From Saxidomus purpurata (Eukaryota > Mollusca > Bivalvia > Venerida > Veneridae), in contig JAFMSR010000005.1 of the NCBI GenBank assembly GCA_022818135.1, forward strand, positions 25,372,906-25,436,905: a stretch of 64,000 nucleotides of DNA, given 5' to 3'. A program made the translations under genes and the position numbers. The notes below the pieces were generated by a model. The model did not search any database. It worked only from the letters and a program-made list of their open reading frames with translations, and was not told where the DNA came from. Shown here piece after piece: positions 1 through 13,420 of this stretch; positions within the stretch are counted from its first letter, which is position 1, and each line of letters begins with the position of its first letter.

Positions 1-239
1 TATGTGAGAACCATCCCTTATGAGCTGCAACATGATTCACTCTTTGTAACAATGTCCATAAAAATATTATCTTTATTCCTTAATGAATAAACTATCGTTC
101 GAAAAATGGATGAAATCGTACCAAACTAAACTTACATATTTAAGTAATTGTAAATATTATTGAAGCGAACATAAATGAGAACGAAATTGTAGTTCTAGTT
201 TCCAGTATTAGCTCTAACCCTGACTGTTAATATAACATA

Positions 240-665
240 TATTAAACATATAAAAAATTAGTGTTGTATTCCGCACAGGCCAAAGAACAATGCCAGTTAC
301 GTGTAAAACAGTGATGTTCACAGAGTGACACCATTTTCATTTGGTGTTTTACACAATACTCAGTGGCATGTCCGTATTTAGAATTTGTCATAGTTTGTTC
401 TGTTGCAACAACGGAAACCTTATGAATTCAATTAGTGAAATAAACTTGACAGGATTTTCGTGTGTTGTAATTGCTTTTTTAAGGATGCCCTGTTCAAGAA
501 TAATCTGTAAACATTGTCACGATTCTGACTAATCCCGTTCTGTTACTGACAACTCGCGAACCCCTTTATCTCTGTAAATCGGATTGTGGTTGTACGTTGA
601 TTAATGGATTCACTGCGGTGACTCTAAAACCGGATACCGTGCTGTTCTGGGTTAACATCAGAATA
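240..665. repeat. Diverged direct-repeat block, copy A
   Basis: This segment matches 4270-4683 in the same orientation with scattered substitutions and small indels. Strong blocks include AAACTTGACAGGATT near 442 and GTAAATCGGATTGTGGTTG near 573. An indel in the poly-T stretch shifts every reading frame between copies, so it is not coding. No protein similarity was recognised. Confidence 0.75.
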
Positions 666-3600
666 GAATGTTATGCTATAGTCTGTAAATGTAAGTGTCT
701 ATATTTCGTATCCCCTTTGCTTGTTTCATGCTAGTGTTACATGTATGCCATCTTATTAGTGAACATCCTTCCCATATCTTTGGATATGCATAACCACATA
801 TTTGTTGTATGGTGCTTTCTGTCATAACCCCACAACGAACTACTGATTTATAATAGTCAATAATTTTATCAAATGTATTAAATTAGTCTCTTATATTAAT
901 CAGCATACGAAGTAACTTTGTAAAGGATGTTGTCATTTGTATGTTTAAATGTTGTCCTGTGACTAAACAATCCGAAATAAGTAATTGATTTGACCGAAAA
1001 GAACAAAACCAGTCACTTGATAAAATGCTGGGAAAACATATTTGCACATGAGTTTGGCATATGACAATATGTCTACATATTCCTTACCTGTTTTCAATTT
1101 TTGTTACGATAATGCTCATCTTCAATCAATCTTAGTGTCTTCAGATGTTTTAAGGTCTCTGATATTGCATAATTGTAAAACTTGAACGTACCATGACACA
1201 TTATGATAATTAAAGTGACATTATACGCATCTTACTACACATAGTGTATTTTAGTGACAGTTTTATAAAAGCAATTTTTGGTTGCTGTGCATTTTAATGT
1301 GTAAAACAAATGATAATGCCGCATTAGTAATTTTGAAGTTGGTGCTTTAGAAATGAAAAAAAATGGACAAATAAAATAATAGTCCCTTCCTTCGCAGTGA
1401 TCTCCCTTGTGTTGTTGTAGTTTTTGGTAGAGAGAATTCGTGGTGGAAGATAAGCAACTCCTGCATGCAGTTGTTTTTTTAATTGACTCTCCCAGTCAAA
1501 ATAGGAAAAGTAATATTTTGAAAGCTATTATTTCGTACTGGTAGCATATTGGGTTAAAGCTATTATTTCCTCTACCCTTTTTTACACACTCCTATTTTAG
1601 CTTGATCTTTTCTTGAAAAACACTGTGCATGATTCAGCTTTAAATATTTCTTAACAGGTCTTTCAGCTTACATTGTTAAAACTGATCTACAATATAGAAA
1701 AACTGTTTAAACGGACACATAAAGTTATTGAGAGTCCTGGGTGTGTTTTATATTCTCCATGTATATATTTCTTCTTTATATAGAAAGGAAAACTGCGAGC
1801 CAAAGTGTGTAGCGAAAGTGATAAATCGCCTTCTTTAATCGGTGCCATGTCATTTACTTGCCTTATTTGGAAACGAGGCTCTGACATGATAGAACACATT
1901 TATACACGGAAAAATAAATTGCTCGTATTCTCCCGCAGAGTCAATAATTTCCACATCCTGCGGGGTTTTATCCAAACATTTTTGTAGACAGGCATCAGCG
2001 GTATTCGCAGATAATTGCATTAAATATTTTTGTTTTCGCGTATTTCAAAATGCAGAAACTTTCTCGTGCTTGAATTGTGATCATTTAGTAGTTATTTGTT
2101 TCACGAAAAGCAATTTTTGGTTATTTAGCATTTTTTACGATGAGGGCTTTCAAACTTGAAACTATTCATATGCACAAACCTATAAACTAATCCTCCACAA
2201 ACTAATAGCTACAATGTGTCAGAAACCACTATGCTTTGAATCAGTTTATGATTTATCAGTCACATTGAAAACTAAGATAATACTTAGTCATGGATGGTAT
2301 GCATGGATATGCGGTCTTTGGCCCAGTATTTAATGTAGGTCAAACTTTCGTGGGATTACATCAAAATTACGCAATTCCAACAACGCAGGTGCACATCTTT
2401 TGTCAACAAAAAGCGCACCAAACCTTCTCTCAACAAAAATGCGTTGTTTAACAATTACTAAAACATGGGACACACCTTGATACATAACACTATTTAGCCT
2501 GTCACTTCTTAATGGAATAATCCATTTATGTCATTTATTTTGATATTGCAAAAAGAAATATTTAAACACGAAATGTGATTTCTAGCTACTAGTGTGTGTC
2601 CAACATTTTGTACTAAGGGGAGTAACTATAGCCGTTCTAATGAGAGCCTTTCAATAACATAATTAATGTTGTCATTTGGTTAAAACGAAACACAATTTTG
2701 TCATTTGGTTCGGCATTTTATTGTTTATTATGAATCAGCATGATTTCTTTAAACTCATAATTTTAATTTGTAAATTGTACAGAAAATTTAATGTACTGCA
2801 ATATGAGTCTGTACTGTATTTGAAGCATTACTGAAAGGATGTTTGACTGTAAGTATATTATATGTCAACTAATTTTGATTCGCAAGAAATTAAAAAGTCT
2901 ATACGTTGTTCTAATATATCATAAAGGACACGTTTGTTGTTATGTCACTTTTTAATCGACCCGCGAATTCTGATGCATATATTCCTGTGATGTTTATGTA
3001 GTCAACACACTATCACTTGAAAAGTGCTTAAGGAAATTCTTCAAATTGCAAATAATGACAGGGGACACTCAGGGGAAACCTCAAATTTCTTGGTCATAGA
3101 AATAGCACTTGGCGGGGGGATGGCCATGTCTTACATGCTTTTTGTTGAAATACACTGAAAGTACAAACATTGAGGTATTCAATCTATTGTCTGATCTTAG
3201 CATTTTACCAAGTATTCAGTGTCTATTGTGTTGAGTGAGAAACCGGAATCATGTAAACCGAGAAACACTAAATTGCTACAAGTAGATGTAAACTTTCAGC
3301 CTTAAACACTCTTTAGCTTTCATCTTTCTCCATTTCTTTTGACGAGATGTATATATGCGCTGATATCTGTACAAAATTAAAGACAAAATGTTCAGATTCA
3401 TCCGGACCGAAATCGTGTCTTTTAATTCATCAAAATGTTAAGTTTTAGTTGTAAGGAAAATTGCATTACAGAGACATTGAAAACTATCGCCTTTATCCGC
3501 CTCTTACGCACTGCCAATCAACCGTCAATGGCAGATTACATCTCCATCTTGGTGCTGAAACACAGGATGTAATCATTGCATTTTAGAAGCTTGAATCATT

Positions 3601-4269
3601 TCAAGCTTTTCAACATATGTGTTTTGCTTCTTGTCTGATCGTCTTCGTTTTTACTAGATCTGGAAGTTCTCTATTCTAGTTTGAATATTATTTCAACATT
3701 TCAATGTCACTTCAATTCCTTATGATATTAGCAATTGTATCATGCATTTGGGATGAATCTACATAAGTGCCAATTACATGCAGTTTATTTATAATATCTT
3801 TGTGCGAGGGGACGGATCGTAAAACTGTTCTCTATCTGAAATAGATATCATTTGCAAAGAAGTAGTATAGAAAAGTCTTTCATGTTACAAATCAGATGGA
3901 GATGAGGTGTTTGCTCTAACAATTACTTTATTGCCAGGAGACTACGACTCTTCGTTAAAAAGTATTTGTTCACGCGAACAGTACTTCATGTATTACTTTT
4001 AATTTAAACATTTATGTCAAAGTTCTGCAATAAGACGCGTTTTATGAAACGATTTAATTCATGAACAAGTCTGCAAAGCTTCTGGTTATGGTCTGTGAAC
4101 CCCGCCTATCATTCTCCAAAATCCAAACTATGTCAGTCTGTATAAACCTGACCTACCTATTTGTATGTGTGAACCACATTACGGTAAAAAAACCGGATTT
4201 GTTAGCTTGTTTCCTTTATTTGCTCTAACTGACTGATGACAATGCGACTCATACAATTCTCAAACGCGT
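666..4269. other. Intergenic, no gene recognised
   Basis: AT-rich sequence with stops in all frames and only short spurious frames. I see no splice-linked coding exons and no clear repeat structure apart from the flanking duplicated block. Confidence 0.5.
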
Positions 4270-4683
4270 ATAAAACAAAAATAGTGTCTAAATCATATGG
4301 AACAAAGAACTACACCAGCTACATTAAACAAAGTGATGTTACGCAGAGCGACACAACTTTTACGTGGCGTCTCATACATACTCAGTGATATACCCAGAAT
4401 TAGTGTATGACATAAAATGTTCATTGGTTTCAACGGAAACCATATGAAATCAATCAGTGTAATAAACTTGACAGGATTCTCGTGTGCTGTAATTGCTTTT
4501 TAGGATGCCCTGTTCAAGAATTAATCTGAAAACAATGCCACGATTCAGACTAATCTCCTACTCTTACTGACAACCTGTGAATCCAGCTATCTCTGTAAAT
4601 CGGATTGTGGTTGTACGTTGATTAATGGTATCACTGCGGTGACTCTTAAACCGGATATCGTGTTTTTCTGGGTTATCATTAAT
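4270..4683. repeat. Diverged direct-repeat block, copy B
   Basis: Partner of 240-665, about 4.03 kb downstream in the same orientation. It could be an unnamed dispersed repeat, two degraded LTRs, or a tandem-duplication remnant. No gag/pol-like reading frame lies between the copies. Confidence 0.75.
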
Positions 4684-5938
4684 TCACACAGTAAAAGACT
4701 GCCGAGATAGGTTTTCTAAACAACATTTTCCATTTATTGTTTTCATAATTGGCCGTCAACGCGTTGTTTAACACTTGTAGTATTAAACGCTTTTTCATTT
4801 AGCAATGTCTTTAGTCAAAATAATTGCTAAATAAGAATAGCATTTACTCCTTCGATTTAAAGGATACTGGCTAATGTGATACGTGAATAGTGAATGTCCA
4901 TTAAATCATTTGTTCATTACAATTGCTTTTAAGGATATCTCATAGAAAGGTGGAAGGGAGTTAACAAGATCTGGAATCAAGGCAATAGCTCTCGCAAATT
5001 GTCTACCGTAAAGCATTAAAAAGAAAATTCTCACAACTCAATATTATGTAAAGGAATTAAGAAAATTTGTCTAACCTAAGATAGAGAAAGAAAAACAGAG
5101 TTACAATTGAGTTTTTAACTTGTGATGCAGTAATTTTGCATGATCGCAGTATAAGGTTACCGTAGTGAATATCTTAAACTGTGAAAACATGAGATTAATT
5201 ATCATTCTCTTACATTTGTAATGGTAACGGTTCTTCAATTTACGGTTACTTGCAATTTTAGAACGTATAGTGCTGCAACATGATGAGCAAATGAGGCCTA
5301 TTTCTAGAGGTAACCGGGGCACCCAATACCACATTTTGTATTATATATCAAAATGACCGCCAGGGTCTGTAGTTTCTGAAACTGCTTGTTGCAGTTGCCA
5401 AATCCGTGCCGCAACATGAATATATGGGTGTAATTTACGTTACCCCTAAAATCTTAAAACAAAAGAAAAGAAGTTCACACTGAGTTATTACTCTGGTAAC
5501 GCATGATATATTAGTAATTACATCATATTTGATAATAACAGTTTGTGTACATAAATTCTATCCATTCAAATTCTGTGTTTGACCATAGTAAAACATACGA
5601 GTGCCATGTACTTTACATGACCTTACGTTACAAAATATTGTAATATAGATTTTATCATTTGTTATGATAAATTTTGATTATTGGTACAGATCAATGAAAT
5701 AATCAACTAAGTCACACATTTTCTTTCTAATGAACACAGATTAGAATCCACATAACATGTACTTTACGCTATATCCATGTAATAATACGTTACTTTTGAT
5801 AACATAATATTAAGAAAAATGACAACATTGACGACAACTGCTTAACTTATAAAATACATTTGATATATGACATTTGCGAAATGATTAACTCTAACACATG
5901 TTATGAAGTGAATAAATCTGACATATGGAGCAGTGTAC

Positions 5939-5988
5939 TTTACGTTACTTTACGTTACTTTACGTTACTTTACGTTACTTTACGTTAC
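5939..5988. repeat. Five tandem copies of decamer TTTACGTTAC
   Basis: Five perfect copies lie inside the left foldback arm; the corresponding place in the right arm (about 11939-11960) has only about two. The same word occurs singly elsewhere in the element, for example near 5432, 6531 and 9380. Confidence 0.95.
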
Positions 5989-7994
5989 TATAAGACAGAA
6001 GTGCACTATACAATAGCCTTGACTATTGAGGTGCAAAGTGCATATTTTCTCATTTAAAATGTTTTTTGTAATCTTTATAGTAGTAAAGATAAGAATTGAA
6101 ACAAATGCATCATATAATCTTTCAGCACAACATAGATCTAAATTCTAAATACATCTTACATGTACATTTAGTACAGCAGATATATGACGGTTTACTATGT
6201 TACCATTACAAATTTTAAGATACAAGTACATTGTATGTAAATTATTCAAACAGGTTCTAAAAAATTAAAGACTCCCACATTTATCACAAAGGTCAATACA
6301 TGTCATTTCCTATGGTTTGTTACACTGTCTTCATCAGTCAGATCTTGATTTGTAATTTACATGACTCTGCATTACTAACTTAATAGCATAGATAGGTTAT
6401 ACTGTAGATTATTTATTGGTATGTATGTTCATTTAATGACAAATCATAAAATGCTGACATGTTTTTGAAGTTGCTTACACCCAACTTAATTTGAGAAAAG
6501 GACGTGTCAAGAAGCACTGAAATTTACATTACTTTACGTTATATAATAAAAAAATAAAAGGTAAATATTTATGAAATAAATTGTAAGTGTCTGGCAAGAA
6601 TATGCTAATTTCGAGTTACTGCATAAGAAAGAGTATCGGTTCGAAACTGACGGTTGCATTTTTGCACACTGATTGTAGTTTATACTTTGTTGCTAGCCAT
6701 ATGCAATAATGAAAAACAAGATGATTTTGGTTATAGACGTTTAAACGTCAAATGAATAGAACATATATACAATTGAAAAATAAACAAATGATCATTTTGT
6801 GGATATTTCGTTTTGTTCATGATAAATGAGCATTCAGTGGGATATATAAGTTAGAAAATTACTAGTTAAAATATGAATATCTTAATGCCAGCAAATAAAA
6901 GAAAATAATGAAAAATCAACACTTATGCACAATCTTTTATTAATATTGTCTGAATTTTTTTCTATTTATTCATCAATTTAGATCGAGTAACGTAAATTAC
7001 ATAACTCTACTGAAGCTTTTTGCAGAACAAAATGCTAACCATTTTGAATATGCAAGGCCATAATTCAAACCTGTGAATACAGACATATGTGTGGTTAACA
7101 TGTATCAGTGTGTACCTGTAGCTTCATTTTATCAGTGTTTAAGTGCACTCAAATGAATGGTTCCTTTTCAGTGACTACTTCCTTTGTGTTCTTATTCCAC
7201 CTAGAAGAAGTACCTTGTTAAGGAGCACATTGATTGGTGAAGAATTTTACTATCCCACAACATTTTATAACACGGATTATATAATATTTAGGTGAATGTA
7301 TGACATTGTAGCTTTACTACTGCGTAAGATTTGAAAGAGTTATGAATCAAAACGTTTATTTAGGTCCGTGATTAAAAGTAGTATTTTGTAGTTTACTTTA
7401 CACAGAAATGTACGATAAAATATATTAAAGTCTGGATTATCAAATTTATCAATGACTGTATTGTTTACAGATAATGAATTCCAGGAATTTTATTTTTGAA
7501 TTGAAATTGAAACGAGTGCATTTTGTTACATGTTCTGCTGCGCTTAATTTGTTAAATTACTGTTGCTTTCATAAGTTTTCATATAGTAACATAATATAAA
7601 CTGCAAAGTACCATTGACGGTTAAATGAATGAAGTGTTTAACATTAAATGTGCATTTAATGCGCTGCTTGGATAAATTCAGTGGCGCATGCATTAGTTTA
7701 ATGCTTACTGTATATATCAATGTTTAATTCTTATCACTACTTGTAACGTAATGTTAAAATACTTTGAAATTGAGTAAGCAGTAAGCTTAAAATAATGGGC
7801 GATGTACTTCTTTTCATTATCACACAACGTGAAGAAGTCACTTAAATTGCACCATAATAATGAGAAGAACTGTACTTTGTATAAATATACTTCGATTAGA
7901 TGATATAAATTCACAAAAGTTACATAATACTGTAAACCTTATGTATTAAGTAACCAGCATTTAGCGTAACAGTATATAACTTCGGTAAAGTATG

Positions 7995-8408
7995 ATGTAT
8001 ACTATCGTAAAGTAATTTAAATTATATGTTAGTCACATTCAATTAATGAAATATGTTTAGCATTTGTCAAATTTAATGGATCAAGTGTGATTTCAGAGAA
8101 GGCTACGTTAAAAATATTTGACACACTCGTATATATTATGGTATTATGTCAATATCTGTACTAAACAAAGATGTAATCAAATTAGTCACGCATAATATTC
8201 CTAATGACATGGGTTTTAATCCTTATTGTCTGTACATTGTATTATATCATTAATAAAAATGTTACTTTTTACCTCAAAAAGTCATTGGAAATCACAGTGT
8301 TCAGTTCAAAGAAAATGTTGATCCATTAAATTTGACAAATCCTAAACATATTTATGCATTGAGTGTGACACATATATTATTTAAATTACTTTACGATACT
8401 TTAAGATT
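7995..8408. repeat. Nested palindrome at the centre of the foldback element
   Basis: The left arm (about 7995-8097) and right arm (about 8288-8408) are imperfect reverse complements, sharing TTTGTCAAATTTAATGGATC, TATCGTAAAGTAATTTAAAT and their complements. The loop is about 190 bases. Confidence 0.75.
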
Positions 8409-8696
8409 GAAGGTGTACTTTACTTTTTGATAATAAGTCATAAATAAATAGTTTCTTATTTTCTATGTTCATGTTGCTTGCGTATTTGTAGCCACTAGCC
8501 AGTGAATGAAATTGTATATATTACGTTACCACTTATATATGATACCCGACTATATTATCGTATATGACATTGAGATACATACAATTACTAAAACATCTTA
8601 ATATTATATAATCTGTGTTAGGCCTAAAAAGTAGTCTGTTTCTTCCATAAATATTACATTAAAGACCTTGTAATAGCTGAAAACTGTTATGGGTAC

Positions 8697-9310
8697 TCAT
8701 CAAATTACAAAATCACACTAAAAAAATAAATAAAAAAATTACCTACCTACCGACCCATCTTTTTTCAGCATGTAACAAGAAACAGAAATATTTTTAGGCC
8801 TTATAAAAGGTTGTGGGATAGTAAAAGTCTTCCACAATTAATGTGCTCCTTAACGAGGTACTAATTCTAGGTGGAATAAGAACACAAAGGAAAAAGTCAC
8901 TTAAAGGGAACCTTTCATTTTAGTGTGTGACAAAATGAAGCTACAGGTACACACTGAAACAATTTAACCATACATATGTCTTTATTCAAAGGTTTAAATT
9001 ACCCATCAAATTACAAAATCACACTAAAATTTTTTTTTTAAATTACCTACATACCGACCCATCTTTTTTCAGCACGTTACAGGAAACAGAAATATTTTTA
9101 GGCCTTATAAAAGGTTTTGGATTGTAAAATTCTTCACCAATCAATGTGCTCCTTAGCAAGGTACTTATTCTAGGTGGAATAAGTACAGAAAGGAAATAGT
9201 CACTTAAAAGGAACCATTCATTTGAGTGCACTTAAACACTGATAAAATGAAGCTACAGGTACACACTGATACACGTTAACCACAAATACGTCTTTATTCA
9301 CAGGTTTGAA
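8697..9310. repeat. Tandem duplication within the right foldback arm
   Basis: 8697-8998 and 9003-9310 are direct copies of about 300 bases. Both contain ACCGACCCATCTTTTTTCAG, TTTTTAGGCCTTATAAAAGG and CTAGGTGGAATAAG. Only one complementary copy exists in the left arm (about 7100-7270). Confidence 0.85.
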
Positions 9311-9828
9311 TTATGGCCTTGCATATTCAAAATGGTTAGCATTTTGTTCTGCAAAAAGCTTCAGTAGAGTTATGTAATTTACGTTACTCGATCTACATTG
9401 ATGAATAAAATAGAAAAACAAATTCAGATAATATTTATAAAAGATTGTGCATAAGTGTTGATTTTTCATTATTTTCTTTTATTTGCTGGCATTAAGATAT
9501 TCATATTTTACATAGTAACCCACTGAATGCTCATTTATCATGAATAAAACGAAATATCAACAAAATGATCATTTGCTTATTTTTCAATTGTATATATGTT
9601 CTATTCATTTGACGTTTAAACGTCTATAACCAAAATCATCTTGCATTTTATGATTTGTCATTAAATGAACATACATACCAATAAATAAACTGCAGTATAA
9701 ACTATCTATGCTATTAAGTTAGTAATGCAGAGTCATGTAAATTACACATCAAGATCTGACTGATGAAGACAGTGTAACAAACCATAGGAAATGACATGTA
9801 TTGACCTTTGTGATAAATGTGGGAGTCT

Positions 9829-10207
9829 TTAATTTTTTAGAACCTGTTTGAATAATTTACATACAATGTACTTGTATCTTAAAATTTGTGATGGTAACAT
9901 AGTAAACCGTCATATATCTGCTGTACTAAATGTACATGTAAGATGTAGTTAGAATTTAGATCTATGTTGTGCTGAAAGATGATGTGAAATGCATTTGTAA
10001 CGTATTATTACATGGATATAGCGTAAAGTACATGTTATGTGGATTCTAATCTGCGTTCATTAGAAAGAAAATGTGTGACTTAGTTGATTATTTCATTGAT
10101 CTGTACCAATAATCAAAATTTATCATAAGAAATGATAAAATCTACGTTACAATATTTTGTCATGTAAAGTACATGGTACTCGTATGTTTTACTATGGACA
10201 AACATGA
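9829..10207. repeat. Partial copy of 11654-12320 with an internal deletion
   Basis: This segment runs in the same orientation as 11654-12320 but lacks about 280 bases (corresponding to about 11827-12106). It jumps directly from TGCATTTGT to AACGTATTATTACATGG. It ends at 10207, where unrelated sequence begins. Confidence 0.8.
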
Positions 10208-12820
10208 TGACATCATAAATGCGTAATATAAGAATAAAGAATATAAAATATCAATTATACACTAAAAGATACGCTTCAACATAGAAAACACATGTGAAAC
10301 TGTATATTTACTACTAGGCATGAGAAAAGGGAGAAAAGCATTTATAATTACAGGAACGGGTTTTTCAATATTTTGACTTTTCCCTGAAATGACACAAAAC
10401 TGACTGAAAAAATAGCGTACATTACCGTTTTAATCAGCATGATTCTAACGACATTGAAAAGTTTTAACAAGAGGTTATTACCATGGGGTTAGTGATATTG
10501 GCCCCTTTACTGTTACTTATTACTCAGTTTCACTTTCCTGACTGATACACAAACAAGGCTCTATGAGGATCTTAACCTAAATGCGTCAAGTACGTTTGAT
10601 TTACTTCCACGATATTTTTTTCTAATGCTAAAGCTCTGTCGAATGAAATACAACCCAAGAAAATAAATGAATTTATTTTGAAAGTTTACTTTAAGTGGCT
10701 AAATTTCTGATACAAGAACAAGTTTGTTGAAGTTAAGCATCTATAACGACAAAAGGTCATGTAAATTAATTTCATGAATTATATATAATATAACAACATC
10801 AAGTTGTCAAAAATGTCTGCAATTATTTCATATCGCTTTTATTACATATATACTCAATAATTATCATTTTGACATAAGCTTGGAACGTGAACTATCAAAA
10901 GAACTCTTTGAAAATGTTGATAATTATACTCCGGGAAAAGTTCACAGTGATTGCTGCAAATGCTAGGGTGAGCAGTGGTACTTATTGAAATCTTATATTA
11001 ATACGAAATAAGTCTCTTAAAATTGTTCTATAAAGAAAGGAAAATTACATATAATTTACAAAATGGAATTAATGAGCTTACATATTGGATAAATTACCGT
11101 GAGACAAACCAGTTCGTAAAAAAACATACACCGTTTTTGGCATTTACAGCTGGTAATTAGATAATATTGTTAAATTCCAGGAAATGAACAAAACTGTGAA
11201 CAATAGACTTACTCGAAAACATCGTAAACCTCAAGTTGATCTTAAGGTCGTAAGCATTTTTTTCTACTAACTCAAAAACCTCGTAAGTTACGGTGTCACC
11301 GTAAGTCTCACCTTAACTAAAGGTGACAAAATCGACCCCTTAACATCATCGTAACTATAGCTAACTACTTGAGAAAGACTTTTAAATTTACTTGATCTAC
11401 CTTATAAAGACTAAGTTGTAATGTTTTCCTTTGAAGTTGCATATACGTATATAATTATGTTTTTAGTTTTACATCGAATATCAGTATATACATGTAGTTT
11501 CACTTTTCCATTCGCAAATCAGGCAGCTAGCTTCTTTTGAAAAACCGTTTCTTGCATAAAAGTAAGTTGTGTTTGGTTTACGTGTATTTCTAGTAGCAAA
11601 TGATTTTGTCTTTGCGATCAGTGCAGATCATGATCATCATGCACATCCGTGCAGTCTTTAATTTTTTAGAACCTGTTTGAATAATTACATACAATGTACT
11701 TGTATCTTAAAATTTGTGATGGTAACATAGTAAACCATCGTATATCTGCTGTACTAAATGTACATGTAAGATGTATTTAGAATTTAGATCTATGTTGAGC
11801 TGAAAGATTATGTGACATGCATTTGTTTCAATTCTTATCTTTACTACTATAAAGATTACAAAAAACATTTTAAATGAGAAAATATGCACTTTGCACCTCA
11901 ATAGTTAAGGCTATTGTATAGTGCACTTCTATCTTATAGTAACGTAAAGTAACGTAAAGTACACTGCACCATATGTCAGATTTATTCACTTCATAACATG
12001 TGTTGGAGTTAATCATTTCGCAAATGTCTTAAATCAAATGTATTTTATAAGTTAAGCAGTTGTCGTCAATGTTGTCATTTTTCTTAATATTATGTTATCA
12101 AAAGTAACGTATTATTACATGGATATAGCGTAAAGTACATGTTATGTGGATTCTAATCTGTGTTCATAAGAAAGAAAATGTGTGACTTAGTTGATTATTT
12201 CATTGATCTGTACCAATAATCAAAATTTATCATAACAAATGATAAAATCTACACTACAATATTTTGTAACGTAAGGTCATGTAAAGTACTTGGTACTCGT
12301 ATGTTTTACTATGGTCAAACACAGAATTTGAATGGATAGAATTTATGTGCACAAACTGTTATTATCAAATATGATGTAATTACTAATATATCATGCGTTA
12401 CCAGAGTAATAATTTAGTGTGAACTTCTTTTCTTTTGTTTTTAGATTTTAGGGGTAACGTAAATTACACCCATATATTCATGTTGCGGCACGGATTTGGC
12501 AACTGCAACAAGCAGTTTCAGAAACTACAGACCCTGGCGGTCATTTTGATATATAATACAAAATGTGGTATTGGGTGCCCCGGTCCCTCTCTCAAAACTG
12601 CAATGAAGTTGCAGCACTAGTATAAGTTTGAAACCAGGATTCGAGTCTGAATGGTGCTACATGTTGTTAAAGACTGTCGCTCGCATTAAGTTACCCCTCA
12701 TATTATGTACCCTTCCTATCTCTTTTCTTCATGGAAATAAAACATGTCACACATGTTACATAAATGACCAGTGCCACAATTTTGATACAGAAACCTAGGT
12801 TGCCTTTCCTACTGAGTTCC

Positions 12821-13420
12821 TATGGTGGCATATTTCTGCATAACATAACCTAGAAAATATCTCACTTAATTCCAAAATTATCTTGAAAAGAAGAGAACTT
12901 ATCATGAAAAATAATTTGTTTTCGCGAAAAGTTTTTTTTATTTTCTGCTACATAATAATTTGATTTAAAAGGGAAAAATCATGATAGTGCCCACAACTGC
13001 ATACGATAATAAATAAACGACTGAGATATAATTACGCTTCAGATAGCTTGAAATAGAACATTATAATCGGAATTGTTCTCACTTTAAGGTGTCCCCTGGA
13101 CAGAAATAAAAAAAGAAAAGTAAAAGTTTTAAAAAGTTTTCATGAAAACTATTATTTATATGCGAAAATAAAAAGTTTTCGCGAAAACGTTTTTACCTGT
13201 CACGAAAGATTTTTCCTATTCACGAAAACTGTTTCTTTTCACGAAGCATTTTTACTTTTCATGAAAACTTTAAATTGGCAGAGTAGTAACGTTTATTCTA
13301 TGTTACCATTTAACAATATATCGAATCAAAATGGCCGTTAACTGAAATATTTCGACATAATATGACAAACTTTTCATGATAATTATCTGGCTAAGTGTAT
13401 GCAGAAATATGCCACCATAT
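12821..13420. mobile_element. MITE-like element with GAAAA-rich interior
   Basis: Terminal inverted repeats of about 21 bases (TATGGTGGCATATTTCTG... at 12821; complement ending 13419) bound 600 bases. The interior has several diverged copies of a TTTTC(A/G)CGAAAA motif between about 12915 and 13270, themselves partly self-complementary. No coding capacity. Confidence 0.75.

Larger units (their letters stand above)
5268..12620. mobile_element. 7.3-kb foldback element (giant inverted repeat)
   Basis: The left arm (about 5268-7270) is reverse-complementary to most of 9045-12620. For example, the segment around 5310-5450 pairs with 12440-12590, 6090-6290 with 9820-9960 and again 11654-11830, and 6980-7260 with 9100-9380. 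Outer ends share TAGTGCTGCAAC and its complement. The right arm is longer because it contains an internal duplication and about 1.45 kb of unrelated sequence (10207-11653). The centre (7270-8695) holds a smaller nested palindrome. No transposase-like frame is present, so it is non-autonomous or simply a palindromic rearrangement. Confidence 0.8.

Noticed and set aside
666..4269. LTR retrotransposon bounded by the duplicated 420-bp blocks
   Set aside because: No gag, protease, reverse transcriptase or integrase remnant, no primer-binding site and no TG...CA ends were recognised between or at the blocks.
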